64,000 bases of DNA from Bacteroidales bacterium UBA5287 (GCA_002411345.1 DHSL01000024.1:33428-97427); one strand, 5' to 3'. Shown: positions 54,320 to 63,971, numbered from the stretch's first letter. The notes: generated by a model not told the origin, from the letters alone. A program made the numbers and translations.

Positions 54320-56266
54320 CTATTTGGGTATAGTTTTATCTCTTGAAATAAATTGAGGAAGTTTAAATTCTTTTTTCTTTTTCTTATGAATCTGAACTAC
54401 TGAATCTAAAATTCCCTCATAATCCAATTTACACAAATTTAGAAGTTCATTCATTGAGCCATGAGTAACAAATTCATCAGGCAGACCCAAGCGATGTACA
54501 GAAATATTGTCATATCCATTATCTGAAAAATATTCCAAAACAGCACTACCTAAACCTCCTGTTATAACACCGTTTTCAAGCGTAATAACATGTTTAAAGT
54601 TCTCTGCCACTTCTTTTAAAATATCTTTGTCAATTGGTTTTAGAAAAATCATGTCATAATGAGCAACACTTATTCCTAACTCTTCTGCTTTAGCTATTGC
54701 TTTTGATGCTTCATTACCAATCGTTCCTAAAGATAATAGTGCTATTTCATTTCCATCCTTAAGCTTTCTTCCTTTGCCAATTTTTATATTCTCCATTTTG
54801 TTTTGCCAATTACTAAGCTCACCTCGACCACGAGGGTAACGAATAACAAATGGAGCATCATTCCCATATACTGCTGTATACATTAAATTTCGCAGATCAT
54901 GTTCATTTAAAGGCGCTGAAATAACAAGGTTTGGAATGGGACGGAAGTATGATAAGTCGAAAACACCATGATGAGTTGCCCCATCTTCGCCAACTAAGCC
55001 GGCTCGGTCAAGACAAAAAATCACTTTTAAATTCTGTAATGCTACATCATGAATAACTTCATCAAAAGCTCTTTGCATAAATGAAGAATAGATATTGCAA
55101 AAAGGTATCAATCCTTCTTTTGCCATTCCGGCAGAAAATGTGACTGCATGTCCCTCAGCAATTCCTACATCAAAAGCTCTTTCTGGATATTTATTCATTA
55201 AAAAAGACATGGAACAACCGCTAGGCATAGCAGGAGTAATGCCTACAATTTTATCGTTATTGTCAGCCAATTCAACCAATGTCTTACCAAAAACATCTTG
55301 ATAAAGCTGAGTAATAATATTTCTTTTTAATGCTAATCGCTCTCCTGTTTCTTTATTGAAAAGTCCGGGCGCATGCCAAATGGTAGCAGCTTTTTCAGCT
55401 GGTTTATATCCTTTCCCTTTTATTGTTTTTATGTGAAGGAGTCTAGGACCCTTCATATCCTTAATATTATTCAGTACACGAATAAGTTCAGGAAGATTGT
55501 GTCCATCAACTGGACCAAAATAACGAATGTTGAATCCTTCAAACATGTTTTGCTGTTTTGTCAACAACGATTTCATGCTGTTGTTAAAACGAAGCACTGA
55601 GTTTTTCTGATTTTCGTCAATCAGTTTGCTTTGTTTGAATTTGTTATAAACTTCATTCCGAAGTTTGTTGTATTTTGCAGAAGTTGTTAGTTTAACTAGA
55701 TAATTCTGAAGCCCACCAACATTATTGTCAATAGACATGTCATTGTCATTTAGTATAATCAGCAGATTGTTGGGTTGTGAACATGCATTATTCAAACCTT
55801 CAAAAGCCAATCCACCAGTCATAGCGCCATCACCTATGACAGCAATAACATGTCTGTCGTTTTCTTTTTTTAAATTAGCTGCCACGGCTATTCCTAATGC
55901 AGCTGAAATTGAAGTTGAAGCATGACCGGCGCCAAAACTATCATATTCACTTTCATTTGGATTAGTAAACCCCGATATTCCACCTAGTTTTCTATTAGTA
56001 TGAAATACATCGCGTCTGCCTGTTAATATTTTGTGGCTATATGCTTGATGTCCAACATCCCAAACTATTCTATCATAGGGTGTGTTAAATAGATAATGAA
56101 GGGCGACAGTGAGCTCCACCGTGCCTAAACTAGAGGCAAAGTGTCCTGGATTATGTGACAACTGATCGATTATGAATTCTCTAAGATCAGAGCAAACATT
56201 AACCAATTCATCAATTGTCAGACCTTTCAAGTCAGTCGGACTATTAATTTTTTGTAGTAATTTCAT
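54320..56266 (-). CDS. dxs: 1-deoxy-D-xylulose-5-phosphate synthase
   Basis: DXS joins pyruvate and glyceraldehyde-3-phosphate, the first step of the non-mevalonate isoprenoid pathway, using thiamine diphosphate. The 648-residue protein shows the SVGHQAYSHKILTG equivalent (DVGHQAYSHKILTGRRD near residue 72), the GDGAMTGGLAFEGLN cofactor motif (about residue 145) and the transketolase-like second half (DRAGLVGEDGATHHG). A hairpin lies between the end of recQ and its start codon. Confidence 0.97.
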   Translation of the reverse strand: MKLLQKINSPTDLKGLTIDELVNVCSDLREFIIDQLSHNPGHFASSLGTVELTVALHYLFNTPYDRIVWDVGHQAYSHKILTGRRDVFHTNRKLGGISGFTNPNESEYDSFGAGHASTSISAALGIAVAANLKKENDRHVIAVIGDGAMTGGLAFEGLNNACSQPNNLLIILNDNDMSIDNNVGGLQNYLVKLTTSAKYNKLRNEVYNKFKQSKLIDENQKNSVLRFNNSMKSLLTKQQNMFEGFNIRYFGPVDGHNLPELIRVLNNIKDMKGPRLLHIKTIKGKGYKPAEKAATIWHAPGLFNKETGERLALKRNIITQLYQDVFGKTLVELADNNDKIVGITPAMPSGCSMSFLMNKYPERAFDVGIAEGHAVTFSAGMAKEGLIPFCNIYSSFMQRAFDEVIHDVALQNLKVIFCLDRAGLVGEDGATHHGVFDLSYFRPIPNLVISAPLNEHDLRNLMYTAVYGNDAPFVIRYPRGRGELSNWQNKMENIKIGKGRKLKDGNEIALLSLGTIGNEASKAIAKAEELGISVAHYDMIFLKPIDKDILKEVAENFKHVITLENGVITGGLGSAVLEYFSDNGYDNISVHRLGLPDEFVTHGSMNELLNLCKLDYEGILDSVVQIHKKKKKEFKLPQFISRDKTIPK

Positions 56267-56275
56267 TTATCATCT

Positions 56276-56308
56276 ATTCTTATACATATTAATGAATTGT
56301 ATAAGAAT
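56276..56308 (-). other. Hairpin in the recQ-dxs junction
   Basis: A perfect ten-base-pair stem (ATTCTTATAC, 56276-56285; GTATAAGAAT, 56299-56308) with a 13-base loop starts seven bases after the recQ stop and ends nine bases before the dxs start. There is no T run, so it could influence processing or translation of dxs rather than stop transcription. Confidence 0.5.
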
Positions 56309-56315
56309 TATTTAA

Positions 56316-58520
56316 TTAGTTTGCCATATCCGATAGAAACTTAATTCGTGTTAATCGGATTTCAGTTTCATCATAATCAGGAAGCTCTTTTAATGCTAAA
56401 TTCAAGTCATCAGTCTCAGCTTCTTGAAAATAGTCATAGATATCTTGCAGTGAGTCAGCATCCATTACCTCATTCAGGAAATAGTCGATATTGATTTTTG
56501 TGCCTGCATAAACGATAGCTTCAACTTCGTCTAACATTTCATTAAAGTCGATGCCTTTTGATTCAGCCAAATCATCCAATGCTACTTTTCTGTCAATCGC
56601 CTGAACAATAGATACTTTTAATTTAGATTTATTTGCAACAGTTTTAACGCGAAGGTCTTCTGGACGAATTATTTCATTCTCTTCAACATATTTTTTTATA
56701 ACGTCAACAAATTCTTGTCCGTAACGTTTAGCTTTTCCAGCACCTACGCCGGGAATATTTTGTAACTCTTCCAACGTAATGGGATAAGAAGTTGCCATTG
56801 CATCAAGTGACGCAGGTTGAAAAATTACATAAGGAGGTACATTCAGTTTCTTGGATAATTTTTTACGCAAATCTTTCATGATTGCATAAAGTACAGTATC
56901 AGCGGCTCCTCCGCTTCCACCTCCGGAATTCATCATGTCTGCCTCTTCTGCATCAAGACCTTCAACATCTTCTATATCTTCTTCATCTTCTTTTGTGATC
57001 TTAAAAGAAACAGGATTCTTCAAAAAATCTTTACCTTTTTTAGTGATTTTCAGAATGCCATAATTTTCTATATCTTTCTTTAAATAGTTTTCCAAAAGAG
57101 CTGTTCGTATAACAACTTCCCAAACTCGATCATCTTCATCTGAACCCGATCCGAATTCTTCTAGTTCAGTATGTCCGAAAGCTTCTATTTCAGATGTCTC
57201 TTTTCCGACCAGGAAATTAACGATGTAGTCAGTCTTTTGTTTCTCTTTAAGCGCATTTATCGCTTCTATTACTGTTATAAGTAATTCTTTTGCTTCCACT
57301 TTAATTTTTGGATTTAAACAATTATCACAATTTCCACAGTTGGGTTCGTTATAATCTTCGCCAAAGTAATGTAATAACACTTTTCTTCGACAAAGAGATG
57401 TATCTGCATAAGCAGTAGTTTCTATTAGTAGTTGCTTGCCAATTTCTTGCTCCGAAACTGGTTTACCCTGCATAAAACGTTCAAGTTTCTGAATATCTTT
57501 GTGAGAATAAAAGCAAATACATTTGCCCTCTCCTCCATCTCTACCGGCTCTACCGGTTTCCTGATAATAACCTTCTAGACTCTTAGGTATGTCATAATGA
57601 ATTACATACCTGACATCAGGTTTATCAATACCCATACCAAAGGCGATTGTGGCAACAATCACATCAGCTTTTTCCATCAGAAATGCATCCTGATTGGCTG
57701 TACGTTCAATCGCATCCATGCCGGCGTGATAGGGCAGAGCTCGAATATCGTTTGCTTGAAGAATTTCTGCAAAATCATTTACTTTTCTACGACTCAAGCA
57801 ATAAACAATACCCGATTTACCTTCCTGCGAAAGTATATATTTAATGATCTCTTTATCAATGCTATCTGTTTTGGACCTTACTTCATAAAAAAGATTTGGC
57901 CTGTTGAATGATGATTTAAACACATTTGCATTAGTCATACCTAAGTTTTTCTGAATATCGTGTTGCACTTTTGGAGTTGCTGTCGCTGTAAGTGCAATGA
58001 TTGGTTGACTTCCAATTTGAGAGATAATTGGACGGATTCTACGATATTCCGGCCTAAAGTCATGCCCCCATTCAGAAATACAATGTGCTTCGTCTACTGC
58101 GTAAAAAGAAATGGTCACACTCCTCAAAAATTCAATGTTTTCTAACTTAGTGAGAGATTCAGGGGCGACATATAATAACTTTGTTTTTTCTGATATCACA
58201 TCTCTCTTTACATTTTCAATTTCTTGTTTATTGAGTGACGAATTCAGAAAATGTGCAATGCCATCATCTTCACTAAAATTACGCATCGCATCTACCTGAT
58301 TTTTCATCAAAGCAATAAGAGGAGAAATTACAATTGCGGTTCCCTTCATCATAAGAGCTGGCAATTGGTAACATAGTGATTTTCCACCACCGGTAGGCAT
58401 TAAAACAAAAGTATCTTTTCCGGACATAATACTTTTTATAATGGCTTCTTGATTGCCTTTAAAAGTACCAAATCCGAAATATTCCTTTAACTTTTCGTGA
58501 AGATTCTCTCGTTTTTCCAT
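56316..58520 (-). CDS. recQ: ATP-dependent DNA helicase RecQ
   Basis: The 734-residue protein has the RecQ helicase core (Walker A MPTGGGKSLCYQLP near residue 40, DEAHCISEWGHDFRPEY near 140), the RQC domain with zinc-binding cysteines (CRRKVLLHYFGE, then NCGNCDNC near 395-400), and an HRDC-type domain (about 540-640, LQNIPGVGAGKAKRYG). It is longer than E. coli RecQ through a C-terminal extension. An inverted repeat lies in its promoter. Confidence 0.96.
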   Translation of the reverse strand: MEKRENLHEKLKEYFGFGTFKGNQEAIIKSIMSGKDTFVLMPTGGGKSLCYQLPALMMKGTAIVISPLIALMKNQVDAMRNFSEDDGIAHFLNSSLNKQEIENVKRDVISEKTKLLYVAPESLTKLENIEFLRSVTISFYAVDEAHCISEWGHDFRPEYRRIRPIISQIGSQPIIALTATATPKVQHDIQKNLGMTNANVFKSSFNRPNLFYEVRSKTDSIDKEIIKYILSQEGKSGIVYCLSRRKVNDFAEILQANDIRALPYHAGMDAIERTANQDAFLMEKADVIVATIAFGMGIDKPDVRYVIHYDIPKSLEGYYQETGRAGRDGGEGKCICFYSHKDIQKLERFMQGKPVSEQEIGKQLLIETTAYADTSLCRRKVLLHYFGEDYNEPNCGNCDNCLNPKIKVEAKELLITVIEAINALKEKQKTDYIVNFLVGKETSEIEAFGHTELEEFGSGSDEDDRVWEVVIRTALLENYLKKDIENYGILKITKKGKDFLKNPVSFKITKEDEEDIEDVEGLDAEEADMMNSGGGSGGAADTVLYAIMKDLRKKLSKKLNVPPYVIFQPASLDAMATSYPITLEELQNIPGVGAGKAKRYGQEFVDVIKKYVEENEIIRPEDLRVKTVANKSKLKVSIVQAIDRKVALDDLAESKGIDFNEMLDEVEAIVYAGTKINIDYFLNEVMDADSLQDIYDYFQEAETDDLNLALKELPDYDETEIRLTRIKFLSDMAN

Positions 58521-58539
58521 AAGAATGATAATGCCTTTT

Positions 58540-58573
58540 CAAAAATATATGTTCACATTTGAACATCAACAAA
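58540..58573 (-). promoter_or_regulatory. Promoter of recQ
   Basis: On the minus strand TATTTTTG (58547-58540) is an exact -7 element 20 bases before the gene. The -33 is either TTTG (58573-58570) at a 22-base spacing or GTTG (58570-58567) at 19. Confidence 0.55.
58549..58566. promoter_or_regulatory. Inverted repeat inside the recQ promoter
   Basis: ATGTTCA-CATT-TGAACAT is a perfect seven-base inverted repeat. It fills the space between the -33 and -7 elements of recQ and so looks like a repressor operator. The repressor is unknown. Confidence 0.55.
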
Positions 58574-58703
58574 TATAGAGACTATTTTTTTAAACTTAAA
58601 ACAAAAAACATGTTTTGTAAACGACTAAGTTAATCGTTATTTATTATTCTGCAAAAAATTTATTATATAATAATTCTTTCTTTCATTTAATTGCAACATA
58701 AAA

Positions 58704-58734
58704 TTATTCCCGCTCCGTAAAGGAACAGGAATAA
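58704..58734 (-). terminator. Hairpin after clpX
   Basis: A seven-base-pair outer stem (TTATTCC, GGAATAA) and an inner TCC/GGA stem are joined by an internal loop. It lies 32 bases after the clpX stop, and the T run behind it is short (ATTTTAT). Confidence 0.5.
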
Positions 58735-58765
58735 ATAGCTCTTTTATTTGAAAAATAGTTCAGAA

Positions 58766-60010
58766 TTATGCAACTTGAAGATTCAGTAGATTTGATTTTT
58801 CAAGATGCTCTTGTGCATATTTTTTTGTGACATTTAGCTTCTTTTTTTCATCTTCAGAAGGAAGATGAAACATTGCATCTATCATAATAGCCTCTACAAT
58901 AGACCTTAGTCCGCGTGCACCAATTTTATACTCAATAGCTTTATCTACAATATATTCAAATACATCACTGTCAAAAGTGAGTTCGATACCATCCATGTCA
59001 AACAATTTTACATATTGTTTGACAATAGAATTCTTGGGTTCAACTAAAATACGTAATAAAGCAGGTTTGTCCAATGGATCAAGATATGTAAGGATCGGTA
59101 ATCGACCAATTATCTCAGGGATAAGGCCAAACGATTTTAAATCCATTGGAGTAACATATTTCATTAAATTATTTCTATCTATTTCTGCAGATTTTCTTCC
59201 GGCAGCATAACCAACAACTCTTGTATTCAATCGTTGAGCAATTTTGCGTTCAATTCCGTCAAAAGCTCCACCACAAACAAAAAGAATGTTTTTTGTGTTA
59301 ACCTCAATCATACGTTGTTCGGGATGTTTTCTTCCTCCTTGAGGTGGTACGTTTACAACTGATCCCTCAAGCAATTTTAATAATCCTTGTTGTACACCTT
59401 CACCACTAACATCACGGGTAATTGATGGATTATCACTTTTACGAGCAATTTTGTCTATTTCGTCAATAAACACAATGCCTCGTTCAGCAGCAGCAACATC
59501 GTAGTCGGCTACTTGCAACAGCCTACTTAGGATACTTTCAATATCTTCTCCTACATAACCGGCTTCTGTCAAAACTGTCGCATCAACAATCGTGAAAGGA
59601 ACTCTCAATAATTTCGCAATCGTTTTTGCAAGGAGGGTTTTTCCTGTACCTGTAGGACCTACCATAATAATATTGGATTTTTCAATCTCAACATCATCCT
59701 TCATGGTTTTTTGCAGAATTCTTTTATAATGGTTATAAACAGAAACTGACAAGTAACGCTTGGCGCTATCCTGACCAATAACATACTGATCTAAAAAATC
59801 TTTAATTTCTTTTGGCTTTGGAAGTGAGGCCATAGAAAAGTTTAATTTGGATTTTTTGGAACTCTTAAATGCTTCATCCACAATGCCATGTGCTTGCTCT
59901 ACACAAACATCACAAATGAAACCGGATGTCCCGGAGATAAGTACGTTTACTTCATTCTCATCTCTTCCACAAAAACTGCAATGGTTCTCGCCCGTTGTTT
60001 TTTTTGCCAT
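58766..60010 (-). CDS. clpX: ATP-dependent Clp protease ATP-binding subunit ClpX
   Basis: The 414-residue protein has the N-terminal zinc-binding domain (CSFCGRDENEV, then CDVC), Walker A GPTGTGKTLLAKT near residue 118 and Walker B FIDEIDKI near 182, plus the GYVGEDIE and RVVGYAAG pore and hinge-like segments. It unfolds substrates for ClpP, whose gene is the neighbour upstream, 64 bases away across a hairpin. Confidence 0.98.
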   Translation of the reverse strand: MAKKTTGENHCSFCGRDENEVNVLISGTSGFICDVCVEQAHGIVDEAFKSSKKSKLNFSMASLPKPKEIKDFLDQYVIGQDSAKRYLSVSVYNHYKRILQKTMKDDVEIEKSNIIMVGPTGTGKTLLAKTIAKLLRVPFTIVDATVLTEAGYVGEDIESILSRLLQVADYDVAAAERGIVFIDEIDKIARKSDNPSITRDVSGEGVQQGLLKLLEGSVVNVPPQGGRKHPEQRMIEVNTKNILFVCGGAFDGIERKIAQRLNTRVVGYAAGRKSAEIDRNNLMKYVTPMDLKSFGLIPEIIGRLPILTYLDPLDKPALLRILVEPKNSIVKQYVKLFDMDGIELTFDSDVFEYIVDKAIEYKIGARGLRSIVEAIMIDAMFHLPSEDEKKKLNVTKKYAQEHLEKSNLLNLQVA

Positions 60011-60033
60011 TATTATAGTTTAAAAAATAAAAT

Positions 60034-60062
60034 CACAAAAGGACTTTTATAGCCCTTTTGTG
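60034..60062 (-). terminator. Hairpin between clpP and clpX
   Basis: A nine-base-pair stem (CACAAAAGG, 60034-60042; CCTTTTGTG, 60054-60062) is followed on the minus strand by a T-rich stretch (ATTTTATTTTTT). It is likely a partial terminator that lowers clpX relative to clpP. Confidence 0.65.
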
Positions 60063-60074
60063 AAAAGATTAATA

Positions 60075-60746
60075 TTATTTTCTTACAAGAATTTCATCTA
60101 CCATTCCGTAGGCTTTTGCTTCTTCTGAATTCATCCAGTAATCTCTGTCTGAATCAATGTTCACCTTTTCTATTGGTTGCCCTGAGTGTTTGGATATAAT
60201 AGTGTAAAGTTCTTGTTTTACCCTTAAGATTTCCTTTGCGGTGATTTCAATATCAGCAGCCTGACCTTGAACGCCACCCATAGGTTGATGAATCATAACT
60301 CGAGAATGTGTTAATGCAAATCTTTTTTTCTCAGTTCCTGCAACAAGTAGAACTGCGGCCATTGAAGCAGCCATTCCTGTACAAATTGTAGAAACATCGC
60401 TCGATATAAATTGCATTGTATCATAAATTCCATAACCGGCATAAACTGAACCACCTGGTGAATTGATATAAATAGAGATATCTTTTCCTGGATCTGAAGA
60501 ATCTAAATATAAGAGTTGAGCCTGAATTACGTTCGCGGTATAATCATCAATTTGAGTACCCAAAAAAATGATCCTATCCATCATCAAACGTGAAAAGACA
60601 TCCATCTGTGCAACATTCAATTTACGCTCTTCTATAATTGTAGGTGATATATATCCATAATCGTTAGTTATTTTTGAATAACTATCCAATCTGGAACCAT
60701 TCATCCCTAAATGCTTTACGGCATATTTTCTGAAATCGTTTTCCAT
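60075..60746 (-). CDS. clpP: ATP-dependent Clp protease proteolytic subunit ClpP
   Basis: The 223-residue protein has the catalytic triad S128 (GMAASM), H153 (VMIHQP) and D202 (RDYWM), and the YINSPGGSVYAG segment of the substrate channel. It forms the protease barrel capped by ClpX. It is longer by about 15-25 residues at the N terminus than E. coli ClpP, normal for a Bacteroidetes protein with a propeptide. Confidence 0.98.
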   Translation of the reverse strand: MENDFRKYAVKHLGMNGSRLDSYSKITNDYGYISPTIIEERKLNVAQMDVFSRLMMDRIIFLGTQIDDYTANVIQAQLLYLDSSDPGKDISIYINSPGGSVYAGYGIYDTMQFISSDVSTICTGMAASMAAVLLVAGTEKKRFALTHSRVMIHQPMGGVQGQAADIEITAKEILRVKQELYTIISKHSGQPIEKVNIDSDRDYWMNSEEAKAYGMVDEILVRK

Positions 60747-60837
60747 TCTTTTTTTAATTGTAAATTAATAATCCTGTGAAATGTATATTCTTTATTAATT
60801 GCAAAAAAAATGCCATATTATTAAAGAAGCCATAAAT

Positions 60838-60859
60838 AATAAAGGTTTTAACCTTTATT
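60838..60859 (-). other. Hairpin after the trigger factor gene
   Basis: An eight-base-pair stem (AATAAAGG, CCTTTATT) with a six-base loop lies 13 bases after the tig stop. The sequence behind it on the minus strand is AT-rich with no long T run, so it is at best a weak terminator. Confidence 0.45.
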
Positions 60860-60872
60860 GTACACAAACAAC

Positions 60873-62285
60873 TTAATTTTCAATCTCGTGTTCGTGTTCG
60901 TCGTCATTTTCATGATCGTGAGCGGATTCATCCAATAGTTTGTTGAAATCTTTTGACATGATTTCAATTTCATTTATTGTGATGTTTTGCTTCAACCATT
61001 CACCAACTTTATCTTCTAAAGCACGCTCATATAAATTACGAACGGTCTCTTCTTTTCCTAATAGTGATTGAACATAGTTCTGAAGAACATCGGCTGGTAA
61101 GTTTGTCATTCCATACTGGGCAAATTGAGATTTTGCAACTTCAGCAGCTAATGCTTCAACATCGCTTACCTCAACTTTTAAATCGTTCTTTTCAGCAAGT
61201 TGTTCTTTAGAAATATGAAATTTAAGATCGTCAAGAATATTTGGAAAATCGGTCTCCAAACTTTCTTCATTATCTTTATATTTATCGTTCGAATTGATCA
61301 ACCAACGTTTTAAGAATGTAACTGGAAATTCAACAGATTCCATTTTCTTTAGAAACAATTCGCGGGCTTCTTTCATGAAAAGATTGTTAGAAGCGGGCTT
61401 GAACTGATTGTTAAGTAATTCTTCAATTTTGGTCTTGAATTCATCTTCGTTAGAAACCACATTCTCACCAAGAACTTTGTCAAATAATTCTTGATTTATT
61501 TCGGCTTCTTCGTAACGAGTGATTTCCTTAATCTCAAATTGGAAATCTGAATTTATATCGGTTACTTTCTCTTTTGTGGTCTGTAATAATGATGCCAGCT
61601 CTGCTTCATTGTTATCATAAGCTGTTCTGGGATTGAAAACAATTACATCATTTGCGTTTGAACCAACAAATTTGTTCTTTGTGTCTTCATCTTTTAAATA
61701 TGATGGCATCAAAATCGCGTTGTCAATAACAAGACCTTCAACTTTTGACTCACCGTTTTCTAACTCTGTTAAAGTTCCCTTTAAAAGGTCGGTGTCTTTA
61801 GCAGACTCGTCTACTTTAGTATATTTGCCGTAATTTTGCTTGTAGGCATCCAACTGTTGTTGTAATAATTCTTCTTCGAGTTTTACATTATTATAGGATA
61901 ATGTATCATTTTTATCTAAAACAATTTCAAATTCAGGAGTCAATGCAATGTCAAAGTTGAACTCAAATTCCTCATCAATATCAAAATCAATAGCTTTTGA
62001 GTTTTCTGAAAGAAGAGGTTCTCCTAATATTTTTAGATTATTATCCTGAATATATTTGAATAGCTCGTCGCTGGCTAGTTTGTTAATTTCTTCAATTATA
62101 ACAACTTTACCATACATTTTGCGAATCAGATTTTTAGGTGTTTTACCTGGTCGAAAACCTGGAATATTTGCTTTTTGGCGATACTGACTCAGTGATTTCT
62201 CCACTTTATCTTGATAATCAGACTTTTCTATAGCCACAGTGATAACACTGTTAACATTGTCTTGTTTGTTGAGAGTTACATTCAT
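60873..62285 (-). CDS. tig: Trigger factor
   Basis: The 470-residue protein has the ribosome-binding N domain with the signature near residue 45 (FRPGKTPKNLIRK), a middle region in the place of the peptidyl-prolyl isomerase domain (about 150-245), which looks degenerate, and a long helical C domain ending in a histidine- and acid-rich tail (HDHENDDEHEHEIE). It is a ribosome-associated chaperone; tig-clpP-clpX order is common in bacteria. The acidic His tail is unusual. Confidence 0.95.
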   Translation of the reverse strand: MNVTLNKQDNVNSVITVAIEKSDYQDKVEKSLSQYRQKANIPGFRPGKTPKNLIRKMYGKVVIIEEINKLASDELFKYIQDNNLKILGEPLLSENSKAIDFDIDEEFEFNFDIALTPEFEIVLDKNDTLSYNNVKLEEELLQQQLDAYKQNYGKYTKVDESAKDTDLLKGTLTELENGESKVEGLVIDNAILMPSYLKDEDTKNKFVGSNANDVIVFNPRTAYDNNEAELASLLQTTKEKVTDINSDFQFEIKEITRYEEAEINQELFDKVLGENVVSNEDEFKTKIEELLNNQFKPASNNLFMKEARELFLKKMESVEFPVTFLKRWLINSNDKYKDNEESLETDFPNILDDLKFHISKEQLAEKNDLKVEVSDVEALAAEVAKSQFAQYGMTNLPADVLQNYVQSLLGKEETVRNLYERALEDKVGEWLKQNITINEIEIMSKDFNKLLDESAHDHENDDEHEHEIEN

Positions 62286-62392
62286 TTGGAACGTCGTTTT
62301 TTTGTTTTATTTAATAATAATCACCATTTAATTATGCTTGACTTTGAAAATCAGTCGTTTTCGAAATTATTTAGTGAGTTTAAATTGGAGTG

Positions 62393-62423
62393 CAAAAATA
62401 AGCTTTATCTCTTAATCTGCAAA
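62393..62423 (-). promoter_or_regulatory. Promoter of tig
   Basis: On the minus strand TTTG (62423-62420) and TATTTTTG (62400-62393) are exact matches with 19 bases between, about 100 bases before the start codon. Confidence 0.72.
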
Positions 62424-62475
62424 AAATATTTTGTATCAAGCTTTTAAAACTTAAGTGCTCTCAATAACTTTTATA

Positions 62476-62483
62476 TATCTTTG
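62476..62483 (+). promoter_or_regulatory. -7 element before the second CPBP gene
   Basis: TATCTTTG is an exact -7 match, 18 bases before the ATG at 62502. It lies over an earlier TTG (62481), so that codon is not the start. The -33 is not clear. Confidence 0.45.
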
Positions 62484-62501
62484 TATATCAAAAAACAGAC
62501 A

Positions 62502-63383
62502 ATGAAACAATTTTTATCAAATACAGGAAATGGAATGAAGATTTTTTATCTTCTTTTATTTTCATTTATGGGATTGCTCGTAGCAATTTCTTTCATAGCA
62601 ATTTTTGGCTCAATATTTGGACTGAATAGTGTAACAGATGTTTGGTATATTCGAATTAGCTCAATTCTTCAAGAGGTTTTTGTGTTTTTACTTCCTGCGT
62701 ACCTACTTGCAATATTAAATGATTCAAAACCTCATAAATTTATGGAATTACATGGGGGAAATAAACTTGCTTCCGGAATAATTTTAGGTGTGGTTATCTT
62801 TTGTTTGGCTTATCCGTTTATATCGTATGTAACTCAATGGAATATGCAAATTGAGTTCCCTGAAGCTTTAAGAGATGTTGAAACATGGATGCGACAAATG
62901 GAAGATGCTGCAAAACAGACTACTGACCAACTATTGTCTGGAAAAAACTTGGGAAATTTTACAATGAATATTTTGCTGGTGGCGGGGCTGGCTGCATTTT
63001 CTGAAGAGATATTTTTTAGGGGTGCTCTGCAAACGCTTCTCAATAAAGCTTTTAAAAATGGACATGCCGCCGTTTGGGTGTCGGCAATTATTTTCAGTAG
63101 CATACATTTTCAGTTCTATGGATTTTTTGCACGCTTAATAATGGGGGCAATTCTTGGATATTTATTTCTCTATTCCAAGAACTTATGGATACCTATAGTT
63201 GTTCATTTTTTTAATAACGCAATGGTAATTGTTTCAAACCAGTTCTGGGGAGAAAGTGAGTGGGCTGCGGAGGTCGACTCAAAGTTGGCAAACATTCCTC
63301 TTGCTGTTATTAGTTTAATTATCACAATATTGACATTTATATATTTTAAAAAACAACAATTCGCTACAATAAAAAAAATATGA
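62502..63383 (+). CDS. CPBP family intramembrane protease
   Basis: From the ATG at 62502 the protein has 293 residues and about seven membrane segments. The family motifs are FSEEIFFRGAL (EExxxR), FSSIHFQFYG (FxxxH) and HFFNN in order, all with their key residues. The gene overlaps the next one by four bases (ATGA). The substrate is unknown. Confidence 0.88.
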   Translation: MKQFLSNTGNGMKIFYLLLFSFMGLLVAISFIAIFGSIFGLNSVTDVWYIRISSILQEVFVFLLPAYLLAILNDSKPHKFMELHGGNKLASGIILGVVIFCLAYPFISYVTQWNMQIEFPEALRDVETWMRQMEDAAKQTTDQLLSGKNLGNFTMNILLVAGLAAFSEEIFFRGALQTLLNKAFKNGHAAVWVSAIIFSSIHFQFYGFFARLIMGAILGYLFLYSKNLWIPIVVHFFNNAMVIVSNQFWGESEWAAEVDSKLANIPLAVISLIITILTFIYFKKQQFATIKKI

Positions 63384-63955
63384 TTCAGGTTCAAGATACA
63401 ATAATTTCAGACGATATATTTGAAGAGTGTTTTATATGCGATCTTTGCAAATGTAAAGGTCAATGCTGCGTTGATGGAGAATCGGGTGCGCCTCTTTTAC
63501 AGGAGGAATTTGAACAAATTCAACACATTTTACCACAAATTTGGGACGACCTCTCGGATAAAGCTAAAGAAATTATTGAAAAACAGGGTATTGCTTATAC
63601 TGATTATGATGGCGAATTGGTGACGTCAATTATTAATGGCGAAGAATGTGTGTTTACTTTTTTTGACTCTGACGGTGTTTGTAAGTGTGCTATAGATAAT
63701 GCTTATCGCGATGGGAAAATAGATGTGCAAAAACCAGTTTCTTGTCATTTGTATCCTATTCGTATAAATCAATATAAAGATTATGCTGCTGTCAATTATC
63801 ACAGATGGTCAGTTTGTAATCCGGCTGTGAAGTTAGGAAAAAAAGAGGGGGTCAAAATATATCAATTTTTAAAAGAACCTCTCATTAGAAGATTCGGAAA
63901 AGAATGGTACGACGAGGTATGTGAAGTGGCTCAATATTTGAAGAATAAAGAGTGA
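63380..63955 (+). CDS. DUF3109 family cysteine-rich protein
   Basis: The 191-residue protein has a cysteine cluster near its N terminus (CDLCKCKGQCC), CVFTF, VCKCAID and CHLYPIR segments, the pattern of the YkgJ-like iron-sulfur or zinc proteins called DUF3109. It starts four bases before the end of the CPBP gene, so the two are coupled in translation. No function is established. Confidence 0.88.
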   Translation: MIQVQDTIISDDIFEECFICDLCKCKGQCCVDGESGAPLLQEEFEQIQHILPQIWDDLSDKAKEIIEKQGIAYTDYDGELVTSIINGEECVFTFFDSDGVCKCAIDNAYRDGKIDVQKPVSCHLYPIRINQYKDYAAVNYHRWSVCNPAVKLGKKEGVKIYQFLKEPLIRRFGKEWYDEVCEVAQYLKNKE

Positions 63956-63971
63956 ACGTTTTCTTATTTTA

